DNA of 42,988 bases, from positions 1 through 42,988 of the forward strand of contig URLI01000016.1 of NCBI GenBank assembly GCA_900548585.1. The letters are read 5' to 3'. This DNA comes from an uncultured Prevotella sp. (GTDB taxonomy: Bacteria > Bacteroidota > Bacteroidia > Bacteroidales > Bacteroidaceae). A program made the translations under genes and the position numbers. Under the pieces are notes generated by a model. It was not told where the DNA came from. It worked only from the letters and a program-made list of their open reading frames with translations, and did not search any database. This document shows, piece after piece, positions 33,034-41,407 of the stretch. The stretch's first letter is position 1. Each line of letters starts with the position of its first letter.

Positions 33034-35073
33034 TCAGAACGGTTTCCTGAACTGACATGGTTCGTGAGGGTCGTTCCATCGTGAGCAGCCGTATGCCGTC
33101 TTGCCTTTTATCACTTTACCCTTGCCGCACAGTGGGCATTTCATACCTGCGCGGACGCGCTTGGTGGGTGCTTTCGCCTTTTCCTTTTTGTCCTTCTGCG
33201 ATTTCTTTTTGGTCGCTGCTGGCACCTCGGCGGTGACGTGCCGGTTGGTGCTGTCCGCAAGCACCTTGTTCACGATCTGCGTCACCTGTTCTTTCAGTCC
33301 TCCGATAAACTCCTCCGGCGAACCTCCGCCATGCTCTATGTCGCGCAAGCGTTTCTCCCAGATGCCTGTCAGTTCGGGACTTTTCAGCAGTTCCTCGTGT
33401 ATTATGTCGATGAGTTCCATCCCAGTGGGCGTTGCCACGATGTTTTTCTTCTCCCTCTTTATGTAGTGCCGCTTGAACAGCGTCTCTATTATCCCGGCGC
33501 GCGACGACGGCCGTCCGATGCCGTTTTCCTTCATTGCCGCCCGCAGTTCGTCATCGTCAACGAACTTTCCGGCAGTTTCCATAGCCCTAAGCAGTGATGC
33601 CTCGGTGTAGTGCTTTGGTGGTATTGTCATTTTCTCGGTCAGTGTCGGCTTGTGCTGTCCGCTCTCTCCCACGGCAAAGTCGGGCAAAATCCGTTCCTCG
33701 CCGTTGTTACCTTTCTGTTGCTCCTGTGCTGTGGCAGGCTGTTCCTGGTTGTTTTCCGTCTTTTCCACGTCATACACCACGCGCCATCCCTTGTACGTAA
33801 TCAGTTTTCCGTTGGCCTTGAACCCAATGTCCTCCACCTCTCCCATCACGGTCGTTGTGGCAAACTTGCAGTCTGGATAAAATGCGGCGATGAAGCGGCG
33901 TGCCACGAGGTCGAACACTTTCTGTTCGGCATCGGTCAGTCCCTGCGGTGGAACGCCTGTGGGTATTATTGCGTGGTGGTCGGTCACTTTTGATGTGTCG
34001 AACACCCGTTTCGATTTCTTCAGCGGTTTACCTCCGAGAGCCCTCACCAGTTCCGCATACGGATGCTGTCCGGCGAATGCCGTCTTGAAAAGACCGTTCA
34101 TTGTCTGCGGACACTTGGGGTATATGTCGTCAGAAAGGTATTGCGTATCCACGCGGGGGTAGGTCGTGAACTTCTTCTCGTAAAGGCTTTGTATCAGGTT
34201 GAGCGACATTTCCGCCGAGAAACCATACTTGCGGTTCAGATCCACCTGCAGCGATGTCAGGTCGTATAGTTGGCGCGGGGCTTCGGTGCCATTCTTCTTC
34301 TGCACATCGGTGACGGTGAATGGCCTGCCGGAAATTGTCTGGAATGCTTTCTCACCCTCCTCCTTTGAAGCGAACTTGCCGCTTGTGGCAGTGAACAGCG
34401 TGTCGCGGTATATCGTGGCAAGCACCCAGTATGGTTCCGGCTTGAAATTGTCGATTTCCTTCTGGCGGTTGACAATCATTGCCAGTGTCGGTGTCTGCAC
34501 CCTGCCGATGCTCAGCACCTGGCGGTTCTGCCCGTATTTCAGTGTGTAGAGCCTTGTGGCGTTAATGCCGAGCAGCCAGTCGCCGATGGCGCGCGAAAGC
34601 CCCGCCATGTATAGTTTCTGATATTCGCCCTGGTCTTTCAGTTTCTCGAAGCCCTCGCGTATCGCCTCATCGGTCATCGACGAGATCCACAGACGCCTCA
34701 CAGGGCATTTCGCACCTGCTTTCAGCATCACCCATCGTTGTATCAGCTCGCCCTCCTGCCCTGCGTCACCGCAGTTTATTATCCCGTCGGCAGCCTGCAT
34801 CAACTGTTGTATTACAGCGAACTGCTGTTTGATGCTGTCCTGACTGATGAGTTTTATGCCGAAGCGTTGCGGTATTATCGGCAGCGAGGCGAGGCTCCAC
34901 GCCTTCCACATCGGTGTGTAGTCGTCTGGCATCTTCAGCTCGCACAGGTGTCCGTAGGTCCATGTCACCTGATAGCCGTTGCCTTCCATATACCCTTTAT
35001 GCTGCGACGTAGCGCCGATTATCCGTGCTATGTCGCGTGCCACGCTTGGTTTCTCTGCTATACAGACAATCAT
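33034..35073 (-). CDS. topB: DNA topoisomerase III
   Basis: A 679-aa type IA topoisomerase. The Toprim domain has E7 in 'CIAEKPSVA' and 'DAGQEGELI' (103-111). The catalytic tyrosine is Y305 in 'TTYPRVDTQYL'. A C-terminal zinc ribbon contains 'CPLCGKGK' and two more cysteines near residues 665-673. A low-complexity Gln/Glu stretch sits near 440-465. Chromosomal or element-borne topB both occur in Bacteroidetes; neighbours here look chromosomal. It decatenates DNA in replication and recombination. It stands alone, between the HAD gene (convergent) and a glycosyltransferase-like gene. Confidence 0.95.
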   Translation of the reverse strand: MIVCIAEKPSVARDIARIIGATSQHKGYMEGNGYQVTWTYGHLCELKMPDDYTPMWKAWSLASLPIIPQRFGIKLISQDSIKQQFAVIQQLMQAADGIINCGDAGQEGELIQRWVMLKAGAKCPVRRLWISSMTDEAIREGFEKLKDQGEYQKLYMAGLSRAIGDWLLGINATRLYTLKYGQNRQVLSIGRVQTPTLAMIVNRQKEIDNFKPEPYWVLATIYRDTLFTATSGKFASKEEGEKAFQTISGRPFTVTDVQKKNGTEAPRQLYDLTSLQVDLNRKYGFSAEMSLNLIQSLYEKKFTTYPRVDTQYLSDDIYPKCPQTMNGLFKTAFAGQHPYAELVRALGGKPLKKSKRVFDTSKVTDHHAIIPTGVPPQGLTDAEQKVFDLVARRFIAAFYPDCKFATTTVMGEVEDIGFKANGKLITYKGWRVVYDVEKTENNQEQPATAQEQQKGNNGEERILPDFAVGESGQHKPTLTEKMTIPPKHYTEASLLRAMETAGKFVDDDELRAAMKENGIGRPSSRAGIIETLFKRHYIKREKKNIVATPTGMELIDIIHEELLKSPELTGIWEKRLRDIEHGGGSPEEFIGGLKEQVTQIVNKVLADSTNRHVTAEVPAATKKKSQKDKKEKAKAPTKRVRAGMKCPLCGKGKVIKGKTAYGCSRWNDPHEPCQFRKPF

Positions 35074-35097
35074 TTCAGTTTGTTGCTTTTATGTGTG

Positions 35098-35105
35098 CAA
35101 AGGTA
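35098..35105 (-). promoter_or_regulatory. Probable -7 box for topB
   Basis: TACCTTTG on the minus strand fits TAnnTTTG and lies 25 bp before the topB start. No well-placed -33 element is seen. Confidence 0.4.
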
Positions 35106-35188
35106 ATGTTTTTTGTTCAGAAACGTTTCGCTTTCATGCGAAAGGATCACAGGTGGCGGATGAACGGTAGTCAGGCCGTGCGTGTTTG

Positions 35189-36901
35189 TCATCCATTCGG
35201 TTTCAGCAGGACGTAGTTCTTGCTTCGCCACACTTCCTCGTATGGCGACATGGCGGACAGTATGTCGCGCACATGCCTGAAGCCTTCGGTCTCCTGACTC
35301 TCGTCAATGAGCAGATATGGCAGTTGCTTGCCTTCAACGCCTCTCTCGTGGGCTACATACAGGTACCGCTCCGTCATGCTTTGCGTGGAGAACACATCGG
35401 TGAAAACGCCGTAAGGCTTGCATTCGAGAACCGAAATCATCGTTATCGAGAAATTGCAGATGAGGTGACTGCCACGCGGTATCATAGGCTTCACCTCTTT
35501 TATCATCCTGTTGTGCAGGTCGGCATTCTCCTTGTTCGTAAACAAGTGGCGCGTCGCCTTGCTGTCTATGGTATGCCGGCATTCGAAGCGGTTGCCGTCC
35601 TCCATCATTGGCCTGACAATGTTTGTCACGGTGAGGCCGACGCACACGGAGACAACAATATACCTCACAGAGATGGCAGTGTTTCTTAACGATGGCATTT
35701 CCTCACCCCTCGCGATCACAGATACGGCCAGGGGCATGGCGAGTATGCACAGGCACTGGCCGTAGAACTGGCTCGTGCCGTTGCTGCCGATTGGGAAGAC
35801 GAGTGGTATGAACATGGCGAGTGCGATGAGCGACGACGGCTGTCGGTTTTGCGGTGTGTCCCTGTCAGGCATTTTCTTTCTCCCGTAAATGTCCAGCAGG
35901 AAAGCGGCAAGGCAGAAACCTACTGTGGTGTTGGCTGATATGCCGTCTTGCCAGACAACTATTACGATCATTGCTGCGAGTATTGAGAATGCCGCGTGCA
36001 GCATACGCCTGCCAACCTGCATGTTGGCCAGTATGAAGCCGTACATGACAAAAGCCATGAAGAGTGCCATCTTTATCTCGTCCAGTATGTCTTCGAGATA
36101 GTGTCTTGTAACAGACATAATGCTGTGTGGGTCGTTGCAGTCTCCGCTCATGGAAAAGAGGTCGGCGGCGGTGAGTTGCAGCACGCCCGACGTGCCGTCG
36201 GCCCATGCCGTGCAGAACACCGCCGTGCATCCGGCGGCCACGCCGGCCAGGAACGGCAGCAGGTGTTTCCACCAGCACATTCTTATCCCGTTGTATTTGG
36301 AGACAAGCATTGCGTAGAGAGGCAGGAGAATGAATGTAAGGTTGACAAGACGCAGGAAAAAGGATATGCCCGTCAACAGTCCTGCCAGCGCGATGTATGT
36401 CACCTGCCGCCTGTCGGAGTGCAGTCCCCTGTGGTACGACAGTATCGCGCACACGAGCATGAAGATGGAAAGGTCGTTGTAGTTTATCTCGCTGTATGCG
36501 CCATATTGCGCAAGCATCATCATTGCGAGTCCTGCTATGATGTATTTCGTCCTTATCATTTTCCGCAGGTAAAGGTATATAATTGTCTGCATGGCAAGCA
36601 GCATGGCGACGCGCATCATCCGCAGTCCGAACAGTGTGTCTATGCCTAACAGGTTGCACACGGCGCTGCAAAAGTGATACGTCAGATACCACTGCCCGAG
36701 ATAATATGTGGTATATGGGTCTTCGTTGAAATGCTGGTAGCCGGAAAGGTATATCCCGATGTCGAAATGCGAGATGCCCTGCAGTGAGGCCGCGAGCAGG
36801 AATATTGCTGCTGCGGCAAGGTATATTGCGAATGGCAGCAATCCGTTGCCTTCTCCGTTTCTGTAGTGAACGATGTCTGTCCTTTCCTGTGTGTTATCCA
36901 T
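35189..36901 (-). CDS. Polytopic membrane protein, GT39/PMT-like glycosyltransferase candidate
   Basis: A 570-aa protein from the ATG at 36901 (MDNTQERTD). A longer frame to 37000 is read from the 22-bp tandem repeat and is not a real N-terminus. There are about ten membrane segments and a large C-terminal soluble part (about 450-570). The first loop has 'HFDIGIYLSGYQHFNEDPY', an acidic loop like the catalytic loop of GT-C enzymes. This would use a polyprenyl-linked sugar donor at the periplasmic face. No firm family call is possible. It lies downstream of the deoxyamino-sugar genes, which suggests a role in the same glycan. Confidence 0.6.
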   Translation of the reverse strand: MDNTQERTDIVHYRNGEGNGLLPFAIYLAAAAIFLLAASLQGISHFDIGIYLSGYQHFNEDPYTTYYLGQWYLTYHFCSAVCNLLGIDTLFGLRMMRVAMLLAMQTIIYLYLRKMIRTKYIIAGLAMMMLAQYGAYSEINYNDLSIFMLVCAILSYHRGLHSDRRQVTYIALAGLLTGISFFLRLVNLTFILLPLYAMLVSKYNGIRMCWWKHLLPFLAGVAAGCTAVFCTAWADGTSGVLQLTAADLFSMSGDCNDPHSIMSVTRHYLEDILDEIKMALFMAFVMYGFILANMQVGRRMLHAAFSILAAMIVIVVWQDGISANTTVGFCLAAFLLDIYGRKKMPDRDTPQNRQPSSLIALAMFIPLVFPIGSNGTSQFYGQCLCILAMPLAVSVIARGEEMPSLRNTAISVRYIVVSVCVGLTVTNIVRPMMEDGNRFECRHTIDSKATRHLFTNKENADLHNRMIKEVKPMIPRGSHLICNFSITMISVLECKPYGVFTDVFSTQSMTERYLYVAHERGVEGKQLPYLLIDESQETEGFRHVRDILSAMSPYEEVWRSKNYVLLKPNG

Positions 36902-36954
36902 GTGTGTGTCTGTTTGTAACGCCCAGCTTATTCGTTTATGCCAAACGGCAACAC

Positions 36955-37086
36955 AAATACGGCGAATTTGCAACATAAATACGGCGAATTTGTTCACCAA
37001 ATACGGCGAATTTGCTCACCAAATACGGCGAATTTGTTCACCAAACACGGCGAATTTGCTCACCAAATACGGCGGTTTTATCAATG
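36955..37086. repeat. 22-bp tandem repeats, about six units
   Basis: Units of the form AAATACGGCGAATTTGYTCACC start at 36955, 36977, 36999, 37021, 37043 and 37065. The first ends in a variant (CAACAT) and the last decays after GGCGG. C and T alternate at position 17 in successive units. The array fills the 240-bp gap between the aminotransferase and the membrane glycosyltransferase-like gene and encodes nothing convincing. Confidence 0.9.
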
Positions 37087-37140
37087 GGTTGGAATGCTTT
37101 CGCCGTATGAATTGGCGTCAAGCGTGATGCCGTCAGCATC

Positions 37141-38241
37141 CTATCCCGACACGTCCGCCCTGTTCACCGCCGCGATGACCTGCTCCACCTCGCTGCCGGT
37201 CATGGCCTGGTTGCACGGCAGGCTCAGTTCCTCGCGGTGTATTCTTTCCGTAACAGGCAGGCTCATGGCATTCCATTCGTTGTAACACTGCTGCTTGTGC
37301 GGTGGTATGGGATAGTGAATCATTGTCATGATGCCCTGTTCCTTCAGCCTTTGCCTCAGCAGGTCGCGTTGCTTGCACAGCACTGGGAATATGTGATGCA
37401 CGCTGCGCTGGCAGTATTCCGTTGTCGGCAGCACAATGCCAGCGTTGTTGATGTTCTCAATATAACACCTGGCAATCTCCCTGCGTCGCATGTTCTCGCT
37501 GTCAAGGTATTTCAGTTTCACGCTCAGCACTGCGGCCTGCATCTCGTCGAGGCGGCTGTTGCGTCCCCTGTGCCGGAACACATATTTCTCCGATGAGCCA
37601 TAGTTGGCGATTTTCCTCACCATTTCCGCGAGGTCGCCGTCATCGGTTGTGACCGCCCCTCCGTCTCCCAGTGCGCCGAGGTTCTTCCCCGGGTAGAAAC
37701 TGTGCGCCGCAGCTGCCGTGCGTGCCTCCATGTCCCTGTTTATGCCGTGTGCCTGCGCCCAGTCCTCTATGAGGAGCAGCCCGTGCCTGTCGCATATCTC
37801 CCTTATTCTCCTGGTGTATGCAGGGTAGCCGTAGAGATGGACTAACATGATGGCGCGCGTGCGCGGTGTCACGGCCTGCTCTATGAGGGAGTCGTCAATG
37901 CAGAACGTGTCTATGCGCGGCTCCACCGGCACTGCCCGCAGGCGGTTCTCCGTTATCGCGAGGATTGTGGCTATGAACGTGTTTGCCGGTACGATCACCT
38001 CGTCGCCCTCTTTCATCTTGCCCATCTCAATGTATGCGCGCATGATGAGTGTCAGCGCGTCAAGACCGTTTCCAACGCCGATGCAGTGGCGGCATCCCAT
38101 GTACTGCGCGTATTCGCGCTCGAAGCGTGCGACACACTCGCCGTGAATGTACCATCCGCTGTCAACCACATTCCTCACGGCTTCGTGTATCTCGCCGGCA
38201 TGCATTGCCGTTATGCGCCTGAGTGACAAATATTCTATCAT
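37141..38241 (-). CDS. DegT/DnrJ/EryC1-family PLP sugar aminotransferase (FdtB/QdtB-like)
   Basis: A 366-aa PLP-dependent enzyme. Key parts are 'GVGNGLDALTLIMRAY' (55-70), 'VIVPANTFIATILAI' (82-96), 'EDWAQAHG' (159-166) and 'SFYPGKNLGALGDGG' (181-195, K186 the Schiff-base lysine). This fits 3-aminotransferases of dTDP-3-keto-6-deoxyhexoses (FdtB/QdtB). It uses the 3-keto sugar made by the neighbouring rfbB and ketoisomerase genes to give a dTDP-3-amino-3,6-dideoxyhexose. Stereochemistry cannot be told. It is 9 bp downstream of the acyltransferase gene, in the same operon. Confidence 0.9.
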   Translation of the reverse strand: MIEYLSLRRITAMHAGEIHEAVRNVVDSGWYIHGECVARFEREYAQYMGCRHCIGVGNGLDALTLIMRAYIEMGKMKEGDEVIVPANTFIATILAITENRLRAVPVEPRIDTFCIDDSLIEQAVTPRTRAIMLVHLYGYPAYTRRIREICDRHGLLLIEDWAQAHGINRDMEARTAAAAHSFYPGKNLGALGDGGAVTTDDGDLAEMVRKIANYGSSEKYVFRHRGRNSRLDEMQAAVLSVKLKYLDSENMRRREIARCYIENINNAGIVLPTTEYCQRSVHHIFPVLCKQRDLLRQRLKEQGIMTMIHYPIPPHKQQCYNEWNAMSLPVTERIHREELSLPCNQAMTGSEVEQVIAAVNRADVSG

Positions 38242-38250
38242 AGCAATACG

Positions 38251-39189
38251 TTATAGCTCCCACTCGTATGTGTCGTAGCACACCGCCCTTGCGCCGAATC
38301 CCTCTTTTTGGTATATGAGGTTCTCGTTTAGCATATCGCAGTGGCTCTCGGTTGATTTCCCGAAATCGAAATATGTGCAGTCCGGGAACTCATCGTCAAG
38401 CAGATGATTGATGATTATGTCCACCGCACCATTCCTCTTCCCGTCTCCCGTTGCTGCGATATACTGCGTATGCACCACCCTTGGCATTACGAAAACCACG
38501 CATCCGCCGAGCATAGTGTCTCCTTTCATGCTGGTGTATAGCAATATGTTTTCTGGGAAACGCGATTTCAGCAGGCGCATTTCGCTTACGGTATGCACTG
38601 GTTTTGTGCCGTGTTTCTCCATCAGGTTGTGTTCGAGAATATCCCAGAAGCCCTCGAGGTCATCGCTCCTCTTGACCGCAATGCCATGCTCGCGGGCCAT
38701 ACGCAGCCCGTGCCTGCGGTCCTTCTTCCATTTCAGCGGCATGTCCGGGCAAAATGCCGACGACACGTCGCGCTCCGAAATCCGGTATCGGCACTCACGG
38801 TGAATGGCATACAAGTCCTCCTCGGCAGGGCATCGGTGGTATATGTGGGGTATCGCCTTGTACACCACACGCTCTATTCCCTCCCCTTTCAGCATGTCGT
38901 TCATCAGGCGTATCATTTCCATGACATGCACCGTGCGCGCCTCCGTGCCGAGTATGAGTCCTCCGTATGTCAGCCCTTGGTGCGAGTACAGTGTGCCGCC
39001 CTTTGTGTTTGCCGGCAGCACGGCATACAGTTTCCCGTCCCGGCGGAACATCAGCGAATGGTCTGTGAAGCGATCCTCGTGGTAGTCCATGTAGCGGCGG
39101 TCTAAGAGGAATGTGCCGTTCTTCGACTTTTCCACGAACCCGTTCCATTCCTGCTGCCGTGCCTTGGTGTATCTCTCTATTTCGAACAT
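38251..39189 (-). CDS. GNAT/FemAB-like acyltransferase, probable amino-sugar N-acyltransferase
   Basis: A 312-aa protein from the ATG at 39189 (MFEIERYTKARQQEW), which overlaps the ketoisomerase stop by 13 nt. An upstream reading to 39333 is arginine-rich and out of the conserved family. It has two GNAT folds in FemAB style: 'NGTFLLDRRYMDYHEDRF' (about 23-40), 'WKKDRRHGLRMARE' (about 160) and 'YFDFGKSTES' (about 277). Such proteins are regular partners of FdtA/FdtB and could acetylate the 3-amino group. FdtC itself is a left-handed beta-helix enzyme, so this would be a different solution. The acyl donor is not known. Confidence 0.75.
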   Translation of the reverse strand: MFEIERYTKARQQEWNGFVEKSKNGTFLLDRRYMDYHEDRFTDHSLMFRRDGKLYAVLPANTKGGTLYSHQGLTYGGLILGTEARTVHVMEMIRLMNDMLKGEGIERVVYKAIPHIYHRCPAEEDLYAIHRECRYRISERDVSSAFCPDMPLKWKKDRRHGLRMAREHGIAVKRSDDLEGFWDILEHNLMEKHGTKPVHTVSEMRLLKSRFPENILLYTSMKGDTMLGGCVVFVMPRVVHTQYIAATGDGKRNGAVDIIINHLLDDEFPDCTYFDFGKSTESHCDMLNENLIYQKEGFGARAVCYDTYEWEL

Positions 39190-39587
39190 CCGGTGTATTT
39201 CAGGAATTCGTCGTAGTCGTATATGTAGTCCTCCGCTTCGTATGGCCGCGACGCGAGGACGAGGCACACCGCCCCCGACGAGAAATCGTCGAGCGTGCGC
39301 CATATCCCGGTGTCTATGAGCAGTCCTTGCCACGGATGGTTCAGCAGGTATTTCCTCTGTTCGCCGCCGTTGTCGAGCGTCACGGTGAAACTTCCGCTGG
39401 TGGCAACGACAAGTTGCTTGAGGCGCTTGTGGGCGTGGCCTCCACGGCTCTCGCCTCCCGGCACGTCATACACCCAGTAGGCGCGGGCTATGTCGAACGG
39501 CACCTGTGTCAGTCCTTCTGCCACGGTGAGGTTGCCGCGCGGGTCGGTCACTTTCTGAAGTTCTATTATCTTTCCGAGTTCTCCCAT
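39177..39587 (-). CDS. dTDP-4-keto-6-deoxyglucose 3,4-ketoisomerase (FdtA/QdtA-type cupin)
   Basis: A 136-aa cupin with the diagnostic 'RGGHAHKRLKQ' (48-58, catalytic H51 and H53), 'GSFTVTLDNG' and 'GIWRTLDDFSSGAVCLVLAS'. This family moves the keto group from C4 to C3 of dTDP-4-keto-6-deoxyglucose, giving the galacto (FdtA) or gluco (QdtA) product; sequence reading alone does not settle which. It starts 3 bp after rfbB and overlaps the acyltransferase gene by 13 nt, so the three are translated together. Confidence 0.9.
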   Translation of the reverse strand: MGELGKIIELQKVTDPRGNLTVAEGLTQVPFDIARAYWVYDVPGGESRGGHAHKRLKQLVVATSGSFTVTLDNGGEQRKYLLNHPWQGLLIDTGIWRTLDDFSSGAVCLVLASRPYEAEDYIYDYDEFLKYTGCSK

Positions 39588-39590
39588 TGC

Positions 39591-40724
39591 CTATCTGACG
39601 CCGTACATTTTCTCGTAGTATTTCTGGTAGTCGCCGCTCGTCACGTTGTCGAGCCATTCCTGGTTGTCGAGGTACCACCGCACGGTTTTCTCTATTCCCT
39701 CCTCGAATTGCAGGCTCGGTTCCCAGCCAAGTTCTTTCTGCAGTTTGGTGGAGTCGATGGCGTAGCGCATGTCGTGTCCCTTCCGGTCTGTGACGTATGT
39801 TATGAGGCCCATGTCCTCGCCCTCCTTGCGCCCGAGCAGTCTGTCAACGGTGTTTATGAGCACCTTTATGATGTCAATGTTTTTCCACTCGTTGAAGCCA
39901 CCGATGTTGTAAGTCTCCGCAACCTTGCCGCGATGGAATATCATGTCTATTGCGCGTGCGTGATCCTCCACGTAGAGCCAGTCGCGCACGTTCTCCCCCT
40001 TCCCATACACGGGCAGCGGCTTGCGGTGCCTGATGTTGTTTATGAAGAGCGGTATGAGTTTCTCGGGGAACTGGTACGGGCCGTAGTTGTTCGAGCAGTT
40101 TGTCACCACCACGGGCATCCCGTAGGTGTCGTGGAATGCTCTGACGAAATGGTCGCTCGATGCCTTCGATGCGGAATACGGCGAGTGCGGGTCGTATTTC
40201 ATTGTTTCCACGAAGAATTTGTTGCCGTATGCCTTGTGATGCTCTGCCGACGATGCCGTTGTCGAGAATGGCGGTTCTATGCCCTCCGGGTGTGTTATTT
40301 CGAGTGCGCCGTACACCTCGTCGGTCGATATGTGGTAGAAGCGTTTCCCCTCGTATCCCTCCGGCAGCGACTCCCAGTATAGTTTTGCGGCCTGGAGGAG
40401 TGACAGCGTACCCATGACGTTTGTGCGTGCGAATGTGAATGGGTCTTTTATCGACCTGTCAACGTGGCTCTCTGCCGCCAGGTGGATTATGCCGTCAACG
40501 TGGCGTTCCTGCATCAGCCGGTGGAACGCGTCGAAGTCGCAGATGTCCATCCTGACGAACTCATAGTTCGGCCGGCTCTCGATGTCCTTCAGGTTGGCAA
40601 GGTTTCCGGCGTATGTCAGTTTGTCAAGGTTTATGATTTTATATTCCGGGTATTTGTTGACGAACAGCCTCACAACATGGCTTCCGATGAAACCGGCGCC
40701 GCCGGTTATTACTATTGTCTTCAT
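39591..40724 (-). CDS. rfbB: dTDP-glucose 4,6-dehydratase
   Basis: A 377-aa short-chain dehydrogenase/reductase: NAD-binding 'TGGAGFIGS' (7-15), 'STDEVYG' (133-139, T134, D135 and E136) and the catalytic 'YSASK' (Y183, K187). It carries an insertion before YSASK compared with the enterobacterial enzyme, as is usual in Bacteroidales. It makes dTDP-4-keto-6-deoxyglucose, the branch point for rhamnose and 3-amino sugars. The following ketoisomerase and aminotransferase direct it to the amino sugar. The nucleotidyltransferase rmlA is not in the window. Confidence 0.95.
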   Translation of the reverse strand: MKTIVITGGAGFIGSHVVRLFVNKYPEYKIINLDKLTYAGNLANLKDIESRPNYEFVRMDICDFDAFHRLMQERHVDGIIHLAAESHVDRSIKDPFTFARTNVMGTLSLLQAAKLYWESLPEGYEGKRFYHISTDEVYGALEITHPEGIEPPFSTTASSAEHHKAYGNKFFVETMKYDPHSPYSASKASSDHFVRAFHDTYGMPVVVTNCSNNYGPYQFPEKLIPLFINNIRHRKPLPVYGKGENVRDWLYVEDHARAIDMIFHRGKVAETYNIGGFNEWKNIDIIKVLINTVDRLLGRKEGEDMGLITYVTDRKGHDMRYAIDSTKLQKELGWEPSLQFEEGIEKTVRWYLDNQEWLDNVTSGDYQKYYEKMYGVR

Positions 40725-40769
40725 AATTATGTTTTTATTATATAACGTTCAAGTTGAAAATAAATTGCA

Positions 40770-41384
40770 TTACCGTGACTTTATGAACTCCATGATGAAC
40801 TTGGCTGTTCCTTCTATGCCGAGAACCGACGAGTTTATGCACAGGTCGTAGTTTGCGGCATTGCCCCATCGCTGCCCTGTATAGTAGTTGTAGTATGACG
40901 CGCGCTCGTTTTCCTTGTTGCATATTATCTTGCAGGCTGTCTCCTCGTCACACCGGAGTCTTTTCCGCACCATTTCCATCCGCTGTGCCTTGTCGGCTGT
41001 TACAAATATGTTTGTCACGTTGCTGAAGTCGCGCAGCACATAGTCGGCGCATCTCCCCACGAAGACGCACGAGTTTTCGCTTGCCGCCTTCTTTATAGCA
41101 TCGCTCTGAAACTGGAAAAGCCCTTCCTGCGAGAAGTCGATCTGATAGAAACTGCCTTCCGCGATGTGCGGCGCATGTGGCTGGAACAGCGTGCGCAGGA
41201 AGCCCTTGTGCTCGTCGTTCTCCTCGAAGAACTTCTCCGAGAACCCACTTTCCCTCGCCGCGAGGTTGAGCAGTTCCTTGTCGTAGAATTTATACCCCAG
41301 CTCATCGGCGACAATCCTTGCTATCGCCCTCCCCCCTGAGCCGAGTTGACGTCCTATGTTAATTATAGTGTTATTGTTTTCCAT
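40770..41384 (-). CDS. Cytidylate kinase-like P-loop protein
   Basis: A 204-aa protein of the cytidylate-kinase-like family (distinct from the classical Cmk). It has a degenerate N-terminal P-loop 'IGRQLGSGGRAIA' (10-22), 'FVGRCADYVL' (about 108-117) and 'ADKAQRMEMVRKR' (about 129-141). The C-terminus 'NYDLCINSS' is typical of the family. The substrate is uncertain; a nucleoside monophosphate kinase activity is likely from fold. It follows the MATE gene by 23 bp and precedes rfbB by 45 bp, in one apparent operon. Confidence 0.85.
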   Translation of the reverse strand: MENNNTIINIGRQLGSGGRAIARIVADELGYKFYDKELLNLAARESGFSEKFFEENDEHKGFLRTLFQPHAPHIAEGSFYQIDFSQEGLFQFQSDAIKKAASENSCVFVGRCADYVLRDFSNVTNIFVTADKAQRMEMVRKRLRCDEETACKIICNKENERASYYNYYTGQRWGNAANYDLCINSSVLGIEGTAKFIMEFIKSR

Positions 41385-41407
41385 ATCATTATATGAATAA
41401 AAATGTT

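Noticed and set aside
36902..37000. N-terminal extension of the membrane glycosyltransferase-like protein
   Set aside because: These codons come from the 22-bp tandem repeat and are arginine-rich and non-hydrophobic; the ATG at 36901 gives a normal start.
36955..37086. CRISPR array
   Set aside because: The 22-bp units follow one another without spacers, and no cas gene is present.
39111..40382. A 423-codon plus-strand frame opposite rfbB and the ketoisomerase
   Set aside because: Both genes on the minus strand match well-known families along their full length; the opposite frame has no family resemblance.
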